A DNA stretch of 62,961 nt, from assembly GCA_002633005.1 (NCBI GenBank), contig NMRA01000367.1, positions 44,392 through 107,352 on the forward strand. Reading direction: 5' to 3'. The translations under genes and the position numbers were made by a program. The stretch's first letter is position 1. Each line of letters opens with the position of its first letter. Below, piece by piece: positions 31,909 through 44,856 of this stretch. The notes under the pieces were generated by a model. It was not told where the DNA came from and ran no database searches. It saw nothing but the letters and a program-made list of their open reading frames with translations. Origin of the DNA: Phoronis australis (Eukaryota > Phoronida > Phoronidae).

Positions 31909-33445
31909 AAACTGTGATAGATGCAGAAAACATCTGAACTGATTTTTCTGCTATCTTGCGTGTGAAATACTCGGTTTCCTGTTTTTTCATGAAAATGTCT
32001 ACGAACCTTCCGCAAACACATCATTCTATGCGTTGTCGGTAAACACTAAAAAAAACATTGGTATCCATAATGCGAGAATATTCAGACATCCATATGCACA
32101 TCTGGGCGTGTGCTGTTCGGGGACTTCTCGAATGAGAAGCGTAAGAAAAGTTTATTCAACAACGCCAATTTCACCGATAGTCGACTGTCCTCATTAGATC
32201 TGTTCTTCTAACCTCATTTAACTGCATCTACCCCATACCATTTCAATATATCTCTTTTTTATGACTAACTACTTTGCTGTATGATTTGTTCGGGTTTCGG
32301 GTTTGCTGATATGTACTGTATGGAGATGCAGTTGTCTACTTCCGGCGCAATACACCTATTATTGTTTTTTATAAAATTCGTTGAACTGAGATGCGTCGGG
32401 ACGCGATCAACCGACTTCGAGAAAATTAGAAAACTAAATTTGAATCAGACCCACACATTAAACTTTTAGAATTTGGGTTCGCAGTTATGTATAACTGAAG
32501 ACTTATTAATAGATTTTTTACTCAACCATAATGCATTTTGAAACGGTGAGTATTTGCACATGCTATTGGCAGCGTTATCGTCAGGGTCAAAGGAAACCAA
32601 CGTGCCTTTTTGTGCTTCTTATTCTTTTCAGTAAAATAACAAAATTATAGCTCTCTTGATATGTTCGATCGCCTATTTTAAGATTTCAAAACAGTATTTT
32701 GAATCCTCGCATATATTTGTTACTATGCAGACATTGGCCAGTTGCACAATTTTGGTGAGGTGCCTTACTTCTAGAGCCCGACGCGGTATGAAGAAGGGTA
32801 ATTGCCTAGACTTTTGTTGGTTTTATTTTGTAGAGCTAAGATAAATCTAAACAATGGTTGTAGTTTTGTTGTTTTAGATTTGGCTTTAGCTGATATATGT
32901 AGGCAGGAAGTAGGGAAATTTTCAACATTTTAGAATCACCACAAACTAGCCAAACTGGTAGCCTACAAAAACGGCTAAGATGTAACTGAAACCGTGATAT
33001 TTTCTACGACTGGCAAGTTGAAAGACACCTCAATTCAGTGATAAACTTGAAGTGTTTCACTTTGCTTTAATGTTCTCAAGGTAAGTTCGCAAAAAGTGCC
33101 AAAAAAGCTGTAACGAGGCTTGGAATTGGCAGAAAAAAACACGTTCCCATAGCAACCACAAGGTGGCGCACGCAAAACAAAAATTAATGTTGGTGTGAAT
33201 GTTGAGGCATCAACCCCTACCATCATGCAAAAAAATCGAGGAAATCCGTGACATAGCCTTTATCACTTTTTGCCTGGTCCATTCGTGGACGTGCTCTTAA
33301 GTTCTTTTAAAAAACAAATTTTAACCGACGTTCCGTAAATGGTATGCGGTCTACATCAAAAGCTTGGCGTTTGCTATAAAAGTGTGACTCTCTGAAGCAT
33401 GGAGTCTTTGTTGACAACATTTTTTTTTCGAGTCATCATACTTAC
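31909..33445. other. No recognisable gene
   Basis: Intron on the 3' side of the TSP1 exon. No coding similarity, TIR or RNA gene is seen. Confidence 0.35.
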
Positions 33446-33625
33446 CCAAGCACCTTGTTTCTGCAGAACAGGTCATCACCTCACGACCTTGACCCCAGCA
33501 GTAATTTCCTCCATAATAAGGAACTGGGTCGTCGCAAGTTCGGTTACGGAAGACACTACCGGTACCAGAATCGCAACTGGCGTTACATTTGCTCCAGGCA
33601 GCCCACTCCGACCACCCACCATCAA
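33446..33625 (-). CDS. Receptor exon: thrombospondin type 1 repeat
   Basis: The 180-bp exon has an acceptor TTACATTAG, a donor GTAAGT and phase 1 on both sides, typical of shuffled extracellular modules. The translation starts VDGGWSEWAAWSKCNASC, the WSxWxxWSxC signature of TSP1 repeats, then RNRTCDDPVP, GNYCWGQG, VMTCS and TRCLG. All six cysteines and the WRx-layer elements (three Trp, Arg in RNRTC) are present. It lies 790 bp downstream of the Ig2 exon on the same strand and in the same phase, so it is almost surely part of the same receptor. TSP1 repeats usually bind glycosaminoglycan or protein ligands outside the cell. Confidence 0.85.
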
Positions 33626-33665
33626 CTAATGTAATAAGGGATGATAAGTGTACAAATTACAACTT

Positions 33666-33728
33666 CACTTTGGCAGATGTCAGATTGTTTGTAAACCGTT
33701 TACCAATAATCTGACATCTGCCAAAGTG
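33666..33728. repeat. Perfect 21-bp inverted repeat with palindromic loop
   Basis: Arms 33666-33686 and 33708-33728 are exact reverse complements beginning CACTTTGGCAGATGTCAG. The 21-bp loop itself contains GTAAACCGTTTAC, so the whole 63 bp can form a long cruciform. It is 41 bp upstream of the TSP1 exon acceptor in the transcript. Confidence 0.95.
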
Positions 33729-34414
33729 TATAGTATATATATAATAGTACTATGACAAAATGCAAGGGTATGAAACAAATCACTTGAACAAGTTGTGAGG
33801 GCTCAAAAGTGAAACTGGCAGTGTGCTGAAGACGAATATTTGAACAAGAACAAAAGCGACCTTTGACAGCTGAATGGAAATTTTCCTTGGCCCTCAACGT
33901 ACTAGTTCGCAGTTATTGTGAAGCAAATTGGCAGCTCATTTTTACATGTGTTTGCTCAGCTGAAGCAGTTTAAAGAACAGTTTTAAGACGCATGGAACGA
34001 AAACAGTAATTAGGACTTCTGCTTTGTATAGAAGATGTTTGCCAAAGAAATGACCAGCTGTTTTTTTAATGTGCAATTTTGTAAATGAACTAGCCAAAAT
34101 AAGACAGGCCCCTAAACCTAGGACAAACCTCTAACCGTAGTCGGGAATTTGAAATAATGACTTTGCATTTCCAGTTTTATTAACTCTAATGAGGCGACTT
34201 AAAAACTTGCAAAGCTAGCTGTCCCTTTATAGTAATAGTGCTTCTAACCTTACACGTATATGTTGAAATATTGCTAGGAATTCGACGGAATTGAAACTTG
34301 ATAATTCGAACTCCGCTACAGGACCATCTTGGATACTTCCGCACTAACACATTTTTACTCAACTGCGATGCTTTCATAAATACGGAGTTATAAACTTATA
34401 TCAAATTGCATTAC

Positions 34415-34738
34415 CCGGTCGTAAGATGGACTTAGTAGTTGAGACGTATTTACTGTTAGACTTTGCGTTGCGCGCGCTGCACGTGACTTTCGTGTCTCTC
34501 TCCCGCACTGCATACTGCATGAAGCTTGTATAGATGCGGCCTTGGTACTCATCAAGCACCGTGTTTTGTTCAGTTTCCTTAAGTTCACCTTGTATCGACC
34601 ATTCGAACTCCACTTCCCCATATACGTAATCTGTTGAACACCCAAAGGTGTAGGACTTGCCGGAAGCTAAGGACCAACCTTCGCAATCATCCACAATGCT
34701 TGATGAAATACAATTTAGTGTAACTTTTGATGGGCCGT
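34415..34738 (-). CDS. Receptor exon: immunoglobulin-like domain 2
   Basis: The 324-bp exon follows TTCTTTCAG, ends at CCGG before GTAATG, and is phase 1-1. It starts DGPSKVTLNC and continues YTFGCSTD, VEFEWSIQG, YTSFMQYAV and KVTCSARN. This gives the B-strand Cys, the Trp of strand C, and the Cys of strand F in a YxC-like context, as expected for an Ig fold. An extra Cys pair (IVDDCEG and NC) may form a second disulphide. It is followed at 33625 by the TSP1 exon. A dead duplicate lies at 16515-16818. Probable role is an extracellular module of a single-pass receptor. Confidence 0.8.
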
Positions 34739-34865
34739 CTGAAAGAATATTACCGATTTCTCGGATTAATGCGCAAGAGTTGCATTTGCAGTTTATAACA
34801 CCGTGCAAAACTATTTGAAGAACGAGCTCCTAGTTTCTCGTGCTTCAGAAAACAGACGTCAACAG

Positions 34866-35010
34866 GGGTGGACTTAAAGAGGCACGGCGCCATGCCCACC
34901 CTTAAATTCTCCCAGATTCCATTTGGCAGTTCGGTGCTCCGAATGTCTGACGGGCAACATCCTGGCTAATACCTTGCCCTGTGCCGGCCTCAAAGTCCTC
35001 AATCCACTCC
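34866..35010. repeat. hAT-like short-element fragment
   Basis: Contains GCGCCATGCCCACCC and AATTCTCCCAGATTCCATTTG, matching the interior of the element at 31622-31908 in reverse orientation. Degenerate and truncated. Confidence 0.4.
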
Positions 35011-35209
35011 TGGTCAGTATGTGTTGATGCCGTCGTTGTGCATATAACGTCCACGTTTTCTTACGCATCATTTGTTTAGTCAATAAAACAACCCTCACAA
35101 CAAGGGCTGTATTTAAGGGCTGAGTATTCCAAATCGGTCGATCTGTTTTTTAACTCATCCCATGCAAACTCTCATCAGAGGTAGGGAGATTTACTGGTTT
35201 GGTACCACT

Positions 35210-36050
35210 GAAAGGGGAATGCCAAACAAAATACAACATATTTTGTATCAATATAGATCGAGTAGTTCCACTCGATAACAGAAAGTTCAGTTTTTATACC
35301 TGAAACCTGACGGCAGACAGAAGTGTTGAAATTATCCATTGACGTAATCGGTTCGAATGCAGCCGTTCACAACACGCTTACTGGTGTCAACTTATCGCTT
35401 GAATACATCGTTTTACAGCAATAAATCGTCAAATTTTGATGTAAAACCCTTACAAATACATCGAGTTCTTGAACAAACGTTTTGTTTTATTTTACTGTTT
35501 CGGATTTATAGGTATTTCAACGTACTGCAGGTTCGGTAGACCAATTTATCATGGTCGATAGCGGCAGTTTGTTTTTTTTTTGGTGATAAAGTCGAATCAT
35601 TCTTCCGTGATATACATGCATTTCAAATAACTGTGGGTTGTACTTTTAGACTGGCGTTTTTTTCAGTGGTTCTACCACACAAAACGCTTGTTATCCCAGC
35701 CAGCGCCTCGTATCCCTGGTGATCAGGCCCGTCGCGGCCCGCGTGACTGGACATCACGAGCATAAACCAGCTTCAGTTAGTAACTAAACCTGCAGTGACG
35801 AAAAGACTATACTAGTGAGAAAAAAGAAATAATGTGCACTTAATTATTTTGGTGAATTAGCCAGGAAACTGCAAAACTACTTACTTGTTCGGGGCCTCGA
35901 AGTCAACTTGCCCTTCTATAGAACCTGCGTCAGGGCAAATGCTGTACACGAACAATGATGTGTATAATGTATTTTTATATCTAAGTAAAGATTCCAGTAA
36001 CATGTGACCATCGCAGTTGAGTTATTGTTTCACCACAGCATTCTGTCACG
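35210..36050 (+). repeat. 880-bp repeat, copy B
   Basis: Direct diverged partner of 23680-24560; see there for the shared blocks. It lies in the intron between the Ig1 and Ig2 exons. Directly after it (36060-36200) is sequence related to 26980-27180 in reverse orientation. Confidence 0.7.
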
Positions 36051-36509
36051 TTGGCGTTTTCGAATGTTCGCAAATGTACTTTAAGCATTGTGTACAAATT
36101 TGTTCATTTCGCTTTTCTACACGAATACGACCAATACGGTGTTTACAAGAAGTCCTCTTTTAAGGGCATTTTCAAAAATTAATATGTGTTTCGTTGATGC
36201 ATTCAGTCAGTGCCCATGTCTTACATGAAATGTAGTCGTCGGCAGAAAAGGCATCTGCGAAAAGAAATACATGTAAAGCGTTTTTAAAACTTTCAGAGTC
36301 GTGTGGTGTCAGGGCCCTACATTAATCAACCGAGGCCAAGTACATAGCACGTCTGAAATTTTTAAATAAACAACGTTTACGGCATGCCGAATACAGGGTC
36401 ACTGTCTTGGAGCACGTTCTTAAGCATACGTGTACGTGTATCGTAATATCGGTTGAACTATGTGTAATGACTCTGAATTGCATGTACGCGTGCAGTAAGT
36501 CATTCGCAT

Positions 36510-36682
36510 TTCTGATCAAAATTCTCCCCCTGCTTTGAAAACAAACAATCATTTTCATAATTTTCGGAAAGAAAGTGAACTAAGACGATAGCAAAAACAC
36601 TACATATGATAGTCCAGATTCTACATTTAAAGAACGCTCTTGTCAGAAAGGAACTCTCAACAGGAGATGTTTGTAGTGACAA
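36510..36682 (-). other. Short open frame with a hydrophobic segment
   Basis: Starts MSLQTSPVESSF and contains RIWTIICSVFAIVLVHFLSE, which would serve as a signal-anchor or signal peptide. No donor in a suitable phase follows, and it lies downstream of Ig1, so it does not fit as the first exon of the receptor. It may be chance or part of a lost gene copy. Confidence 0.2.
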
Positions 36683-37585
36683 GTAAATAAGTATAACTTT
36701 TATTTGCCCTGAATACGTACTATTTGCATAATCCTTACAACACAGACAATTAAATTAAACTCTTAAATTTAACTTAACTTTAAACCTTTAATCACAGCCT
36801 CCCGAAATTATCCTGCACATCAACAAAACCTATTATTACCGATTGACTTGCCTTTTTACACTTCATGGTAATTGCATGAAGGCAATTTTTCCAGAGAATT
36901 AAAATCTTCCACAGAACCACCATATTTTCAGTCTCAATCTGTTTATCCAACTTACATTGGGAACTGGACCAGTCTTCAAAAGTTGACATGGATCAGCTGA
37001 CACGGAACGTGTTGTTCCATTGTGTAAAGGGGACTGACACGAGCAAACTGACACCGCGTTGACAATTTTTGCCACCCGTACACCGAACATCGCGAAACTG
37101 GGGCAAGGCGGAAAGATAATCCCTACTGCGCTTGCCAACAGATGACCTACGTACGGGTTCTTTGTCTCTGCAACTCTCGTCATTTGTAAACCTGCACATG
37201 TGTGATCCAGGCTCTCCAGTCTGCAATTTCCGTCTTGCCACAGTTAGTTTGTTTTGTGTGTAAATGGCCGCTAGACACGGGTCAATTTGCTTCGCGTCAG
37301 TTGAGCCGGGCCAAACGATGATGTCTAAACGGGACTTAGTGTTCATTAGAAGAAACACGTCCTATACATGTATACTGCACGCATTAATTCTAGATAATGG
37401 CACCTAGAAGATCCTGTCAACAGTTTGTCTCCTTGTGCCATTACGCGCGACTTGTTGATGTTTATCTCCGATTCTTCCCTATCTTGAGAAGTATTTCAGT
37501 TGTAGCCTCGAAAATAAAGCATCAAAACACCGACAATAGCCTTCGCGCCGTATAATTCAGAAGACTTGAACTATTGTCATCAATT
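36683..37585. other. No recognisable gene
   Basis: Two overlapping minus-strand frames cover 36899-37358 with several Cys but no recognisable domain or splice structure. Left flank of composite element copy 2. Confidence 0.35.
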
Positions 37586-37720
37586 TCACGGGTGAGAAAC
37601 AACATGACTGCCGGTCCTCCAAATCGGACCGGCTCACCCAAAAAAGGACCTCCGGGAATCAAATGGGACCACAGCACCAGAAAATGGGACTGACACCCCT
37701 AAAAACATGACTGCCCCACC
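37586..37720 (+). repeat. Left inverted terminal repeat, copy 2
   Basis: Pairs with 49673-49810 in reverse complement. Shared pieces are TCACGGGTGAG, AACAACATG, GCCGGTCCT, AAATCGGAC, CTCACCCAAAA, CCGGGAATCAAAT, GCACCAGAAAA, ATGGGACTGACA and CTAAAAACAT. Confidence 0.8.
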
Positions 37721-40700
37721 GGGGACTGAACATGACCTCCAGACAAAATATTATTATCAATGGTTGTGGGTCATACTGGTTACGACGATAGTTTACCCGA
37801 GAACAAGTTATCCTCGATCGCATTTTTGACTTGACTAAAACGTTACATTAAAAAACTGAAATTAATTTGTTTTACAACTGACTCAGTGGATAAAATTATG
37901 TTTATACAGACAAAAATGCGCAACATGCTTGGTTTTAAGTTAGATTTATTAAATCTAAATGTTGTTATGGTCTTTGGGCCAGAGGGTAGCGGCGCGCCAT
38001 TTTCATCGAAAAAAAATAGTTTGCTTAATTTTTTACTATGTCCGTTGTTTTATAACGCCTGAACTGTTGAATGCTATTGCCCGAGGGAGGCTCGTAGTAG
38101 GGGAAGCAAAGGGCATCAATTGTTTTCACCCATTTTGCCGCTAGTTCAACACGTTCCAGTGAAGTTTCCGTCGTCAACGCCAGCATCAAAGCGGACTCTA
38201 TTCAACGAGCCATCTGAATCCTATGCCGATAAGTCCCACTCGCATTCATTGCTGGGCTTTGGAATATGTGAACGCTGCGGTCATCAGCAGCAAGGTCGGG
38301 CTGATCAATCGAACTCCAGTCACTCTCATTCCATGTTAGTGGGAATCTGTGACCGTTGTGGACTCACGGCAGAACCAGAAGATGAGTCGAGTAATTCCAG
38401 GACCATGACCATAGCCTCAGGCATAGGTCACAACGTCAGAGTTCACTGCAGTCATTCAGAAACTCCTGACTGGGAGCTGTGTTTCACATGCGGGTCAAGA
38501 AATACAGATCAACCTGAGTGAGTTTGCTCCGCATATTTTGTTCTAGCAGTGCTTGTGCTAATGTTTTTGAATTGATTCGGACCAACTACAGTACTTAAAA
38601 ATATAAATTTATACTTACTTTTCTCCATTTTAATGACATTAAAATTCATTACCTTATTCTGTTATGACGCCCTTATTTACTGAAATTTGAAATATATATT
38701 TTAAATTTATTTTAATATCAGATCATTTTGTTAATTTCTTTATAGTTTTATTGATTCTGAATAAATTATACCACTCCACCGTGATGAGTATGGAAGACCT
38801 CCATGGTCTCCAGCACCTGTCCTGTCTCAAGTGGAGAATGGGTAATTAAGTCACATGCAGAGAATTTAACTCTAAGTGCATTCAATCAAGCTAGTAAACA
38901 TCATCTAACCTAAAGGATGGTTTTATGGCCAATGACTTTGTATATTTGAGTAAACGTGATTGTTTCACATAGCGACCGAATGCAGTACATCAGGTGAGTT
39001 CATGGTTAAAGACACTGTACATGTATTTGTAAGGCAATGTGCACCTTGTCGCAATTTGATGTGTAATCACACAATTGACTGATGTTAAAACATTTACAAA
39101 AGGTAATGAGCCAAGACTTAAAGAATTATGGTCATTACTATTTAAGTTAGCGTGTGCAATAAATTACAATTAAATTGAACTGTGTACTTGATTAATTTCA
39201 AATCATTTATTTGTTTTTATTTCATAACATTGAGCATGACACCTTTCCCTCTCAAGGAATGAATGCACGTGGGAACAATGGGAACATGACCTTTGACTTG
39301 TAAGTAACTGATAAAAGTATTAAGAGTTACTGAAGAACACATACTATCCTGGTATAATGTTCATTAGATTTGTTTAATTCGTTTAATTCGTGTTGTTTCT
39401 CGTTAAAATAGTTAAGAACATATTTTGGTGATTTTAAATGCTCATTGTCTTGTAAAACCATAATTATCTTTCATCAAATTCAATGTTGTTTAAAGTGCAA
39501 TATTCCATATTTCACATTAGATTTGCCAAATCTTTGCGTTACTTTTGATTTCTAAGTTGCACGATTCATTTACAGAGATGGTGAAGATGATCATGTACAC
39601 TTGAAGATCTGTGAGCCGTTGACTCGTGTACTTCAGTTTAGCAGTGCACCACAACTAGTTGTCCAAGTCCTGTTGGCACTGGATTCTGGAAATCTCGATA
39701 CATCATGCCTCACGAATAACATCATCCTTGAGACTGTTCTGCAACTGAATCTGGACTCTCTGTGGAACATGCGCTATATGAAGTTGTTTCAGCTCAAATT
39801 TGGAAGCGCACCCTTGCGGGTTTTGGCTGGGTGGAAGTGTTTTGGACAGTTAAGCCAATATGATGCCAACAGTAGTATTGATCCATCATTGATGGATGCT
39901 ATCATAGCTGTTCCAGATCCTCGTTCCTTGGAAGATCACATTCCAGATCAGAACTGGCCTGATAAGCCGACTCGTGGTTATTGCAAGGAAGTGGCAAAAA
40001 TTGTTTCCAAGTCAGCAGCAGGTACTAGCCTCTGTCTGGCGTTTGACGCAAAAAAGTTGCCCCCGGGAATAAAAGGAGACCGTGAGGACATCAGTCTTAT
40101 AGGCCACGATACATGAAAGACATTGCTACAAACAAAAGAAGACCACGCTGAAGAACTTGCCCTAGCTTAATCAGCCAGGTCAAACTATAGCTCTGCCAGT
40201 GGCTGACATCATCCAAATGTTATCGATACGACGGTTGCAGTTACTGGAAACACTACAGAAAAAGAAATATGCGGTAGAAAAGTTAAGAAAAGATGGTGGC
40301 CCTGATTACCGACAGTCAAAGTATTCCTTTGTGATTAGCCTGCTATTGGCAACTGTGGTCGAATTCCAGGAGGCCCCTGTGACCAACATGTCTGTTATTG
40401 ATAATATGACAACTACCCTGTCATCTCAGTCAGTCAGATTGGTGGAATTTCATGACATCGATGCATTACAGTGTTCATCTGCACCTGAAGACATTGCCTT
40501 AGCACGCCACATTGAACGGAAGGGCCTCCCATTTGTGAAGCAAAGAAGTGCTGCGTGGTTTGATGTTAGAAAGGGTCATGTGACAGGAAGCCGGTTGTAT
40601 GAAGCCGTGGGGGAGACACGTTATTGAATCAGAAGGCTTACTTCGATAATGTGATGAATGGTGACCATGAGACTGCAGCTACTCCAGAGGTTCGGGCTGC

Positions 40701-43555
40701 GATGAAACATGGGACGAGGCACAAGGGCTGTGCAACAGCAACTGTTTGCTCCAAGTTTCTCCCTTTATTTCATCACACGTCAATCTTCAAGGAAGTTGGT
40801 TGTTTTCCTATCGAATATAACAACTTCAGAGTTATCATATCACCGGACGGCTATGTGATAGATGAGAGTACCGGGTACACTGCAGCAGTGGAAAATAAGT
40901 GCCTACACTTTACACTGCAACCACACCGGCACTTACCACCTCGCTATTACCTTAAATTCAAGGAGAAATGGTTGCATTGAACACTAGCAGCTGTCTTATC
41001 ATTTGGTGTGGAAACGTGCAACGTTTTTGAAGTGAAATATGATGATGAAGTTTGAGAAATGGCAGTTGCAGAAGTCTTCACAATATTCAACCCAGACAGC
41101 CCTCGTCGCCCTGTATCACGATCTCCATCATCAAAAGCTCTTAAGGCTATTAAATTGAACTGCAAAGTGAACTGCACCTTAATTGCTTGTGTCAAGTCAT
41201 TTCATGTCTGTGGTATGCACGACCAGGAACCTACATCTATACAAGTTTATCCTTCTCTGAATGATATTTAGGAAAAAGCGAAACACACATGAAGAAAGTG
41301 TATCAGCTGTTGAGACAAAATGCTACAGAGATGGTGGCGTTTGTGTTTTCCGATCTCGACCGAATAAATAGCGAAAATCGTGTTCTATGTGTGCCTGTGT
41401 GTTATTTTTAAAGGATTACAGTCTGCCAAACAGTATCATGCGTAGCATCCTAGTAGACTTACTAAACAAGTTGTGGAAGGATAGCCACTGACGATATTGA
41501 AACTACATACAGTAAGGATTGTTGGTTTGAAGTCCGTCAAACGTCAAAGAGTGTCATAATCAAAGCTTTCAGAGAAGCTGGAGCAGCTAGATATGCTTTT
41601 TCAAGACAAGGCAGTTGCTTGGTGGTTGAGTTGAAGCCTGGGGAATTGCTGCCATGATGACCAAAGAATGTGAAACATGAACTAACTCAGGAGGCACATG
41701 TATTTGTTGAGGACACGAACATGGCTGCAGGAGATTTAATGGCAAGGGCAGAAGATGCTGAGACAGATTTAAACTCAGTTGAAACAGTGGCCAACGATGA
41801 AAATACAGCAACCATATGTGCAGAAAATGCCACAGAGGCCATTGTTTCGGTCCAATTGCATCAGTTCTGAGAAAAAAAGCATACCAGGTTCGAGGGTTAC
41901 TCTCAACTAGCTTTGGAGGCGTTGTTTATAGACATGAGTATGCTCCAAAAATTTACTATTCCTGAACTGTTACAGTTATCACGGCTTTGGAATTAAGACT
42001 GCCACGAACACGGTTAAAGTGCGATTTAGTTAATGCAGTAGCATTATATAGGAGAGTTATAGCATTATAAGAGAGTTTGTGCCACGGAAACGAAGAAACC
42101 CAACGTCAATAGCCCTGCTTTGTCAAAAAGCCACTTCCAAGCTACCGAAAGTTGAGCTGAGTGCTGCCTACTGTGAGTGGGTGTTCCCATCAAAAGTAAG
42201 AGAATGGCAGAGTTCTTTGCCATTTAACGTGCACATGACAATTCCTGGCTTAGAAGATTTCCAGTTACAGGGGTTTTACTCACATGAGTTCAGTGAGTCG
42301 AGACAACGAGCTGAAATTCGACGAATTGATACCCCACACCTGCTTACAAGGCATAGGTCAGCAATAAATAGAGGAAACCTGGGGTCAGCTAGGAAAGGTG
42401 ACTTCGTGAAAGTTGCAACTGAAATGAGAACTCCGTTGAAGATATGAATGATAGAAGACAACTTGAGTATACAGTCTACGGATTTCGCACAAATCACATT
42501 TTCGAAGGACGTTGAGAAGGAGTTGACGCGTTTGGGTTGACTTTGTAGTGCAGACTTGTGTAAACAAGTTTGTAAGCACCTAGTTTAGCCTTCTTGGCAT
42601 GATTACCTATGGCATAGGCTTAAAAAAAGCAATGTGGGATAGAAACTACTTTTTAAGTGTAAACTTAAGTTGGGAACTGTTTTCCTTCTGAACTGCGTTG
42701 CCCGAGATTTGATTGTTGATAACCTCACAAAACTTGCATTAGACAGCTGTAGCCTTAAGAAATTATTTCAAATTATATATTTATTTGTTGCCCTTAGGTT
42801 TGTGAGTGGTTTCAAGCGTGCGATGAACCTGGTATCCCAGCTTTATCTCGCTGTAGATTGAAACTTGAGTGAGTAGTATGTTTTTTCTCTTCTTTTTGCT
42901 TTTGCTTGAACTGGATACATTCAACAAGTTCCAGAACCAATCTTTCTGATTGCGAACACTAATTTTGTGTTAAGGTAACTAGAAACTTGAAATGCAGGTT
43001 TTTGCAGCACACCAGAGTAATTTATGTTATTGTGGATTCATTATAGTTCATCAGAACACTTGGAGTTGAGATAATATTTCTGTTGTAGCTTCCGCAAAGT
43101 ATTAAATGAAAACTGTCATTAATTAAAATGATTAGTACATTGTATATATCGTTAAAAATAACAAAACTGAAACAATTTCTCAGGCCGTTTAAGACAATTT
43201 TATGAGCTATCAACATGACTTGATGTACACAGGCATCTAAGGAAATTGATGAGCTTGGTGGATTTGACGTCATTCCAACCAACTGGTTCACACATATGTG
43301 GTTATCTTAAGGTTCTATGGGAGGCAACAGTTGCTGTTATTGATGCTGACATTCAGCTATATGCCCTGGCCAAAAGGAGGACTGACAGCCAGAGATCTCT
43401 GGGCAGTCAGCCATGTGAGGGACTATTCTCAAGTCTTGCAACTATGCCATCATTACATAATGGAACTCCAAGCTGTGTTGCTCAACAGACCGATCTTTGG
43501 AAAGTCTTGGGCGAAGGCATGGTCAGACTAGATTCATCAAGGTATATGCCTTTAA

Positions 43556-44856
43556 AGGCGAAGGAAACCTTTTTTCATGTCATTTTTAGCAAAAATATGG
43601 TTCGTTTATTATCCTAGACATATTTTACACTTATTTACGGCTCTTCGTAATTTAATTAATCACTCGTCGTCTACTGCGGAAGTGACGTATTGGGAGGCAA
43701 GAATTTCGCGCCAATTTCTTTTCATATAGTCTGACTGTTAGAGCAGTCGAGTCAGTCATTGTTCTACCTCAGTTGTGATAAGTTCAATCGTCGTTTGCTT
43801 TTGCTTACGAGTCAGTCAACATGCTACGCTGTTGCTGCGTACTGGAGTGTACTCACGTACAGAGGAAGAACTGTCCCACTTGCCCGACTGTCCCGCGACA
43901 CACTCCCAATGGAGGGTGATCTGAGCACCCAAACTGCTTACATACCGCCGTGTGACTCCCGCGCCACACACCTGGCACCTTCCAAGTAGCTCCAATACAC
44001 CTCCACAATAAACTTATCAAACTTAGGCTCACCGATCTGTTCATTGGATGACGAACTGTCCTCTTCACCGAACTGGGCCTGTATTCACTTCCACTACTCA
44101 ACATCGCTGCAGGGCTCTTTACAGGCTCTAGGCTAGAGACAACAGCATAGGGCGAATCACTGCTAGTTCCCGGAATTGCACGCAATGGGGTACGTTCGGA
44201 GGCACGGGTAACGGTAGATGAAGTGCCTCCAGTCACTGTATATTGTGGCCACAGCTCGCGAGACTTCTTGCTTCAAAAACGCACTTCTCGGGGTTGGCGA
44301 CCGGGCACTGCCGGAAATATACAGCGACGGTATGTTACCCTTCTTAAGGCGTTGTTTCGCAGGGCCCTTCATCAATTCCGCGTACATATCTCTGTCGTAA
44401 TCTGACGGCAGAAAATGCTTGCCACACTCGGTAACCCTCCATTGCTTTGTACGTTGCGTGGACGGGTTGCTCTGCGTTCTTCACATGAACGAGCTAGCCA
44501 AGTAAGGCGAAGTGTGTCATCCTTCGGAAAGCGACGCAAGGTACCCAAAGCGCGTGTGAGACGATAATGAGTACATCCCAGCACGCAGCAACAGCGTGGC
44601 ATGTCGACTGTTGACTGTCTTATAAACAAAAAAACGACTACCGAGGTAGAACAATGACTGACTCGACAGCTCTCACAGTCAGACTATAATGAAAAGAAAT
44701 TGGCGCGAAACTCTTGCCTCCCAAAACGTCACTTCCGGAGTAGAGGACGAGAAATTAATCAAATTAGAAAAAGCTGTAATTAAGTGAAAAATGTGTCTGG
44801 GATAATCAACAAACCTTTTTTGCTAAAAGTGACATGAAAAAAGGTTGCCTTCGCCT
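43556..44856. mobile_element. 1301-bp Kolobok-like element, TTAA flanks, long TIRs
   Basis: Ends read AGGCGAAGGAAACCTTTTTT and its complement, bordered by TTAA on both sides (43552-43555 and 44857-44860). Inverted similarity extends about 250 bp inward on each side, including GCGCCAATTTCTTTTCATAT and CAGTCATTGTTCTACCTC. A broken THAP gene lies inside. TTAA duplication with a THAP protein is the combination known for Kolobok. It is inserted just after the donor at 43542 of the decayed YqaJ gene. Confidence 0.85.
44163..44602 (-). pseudogene. Broken THAP-domain gene in the Kolobok-like element
   Basis: The frame starts MPRCCCVLGC, the first THAP zinc pair, with RRFPKDD and an LTWL segment as in the family. 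After a shift near 44470 another frame has ECGKHFLPSDYDRD, the second zinc pair C-x2-H, then KKGNIPSLYISG. The transposase catalytic part is absent, so the element is non-autonomous. Confidence 0.75.

Noticed and set aside
43853-44236. 127-codon minus-strand frame in the Kolobok-like element
   Set aside because: Low-complexity Ser/Pro-rich frame after the THAP relic; no transposase motif, so it is covered by the element entry.
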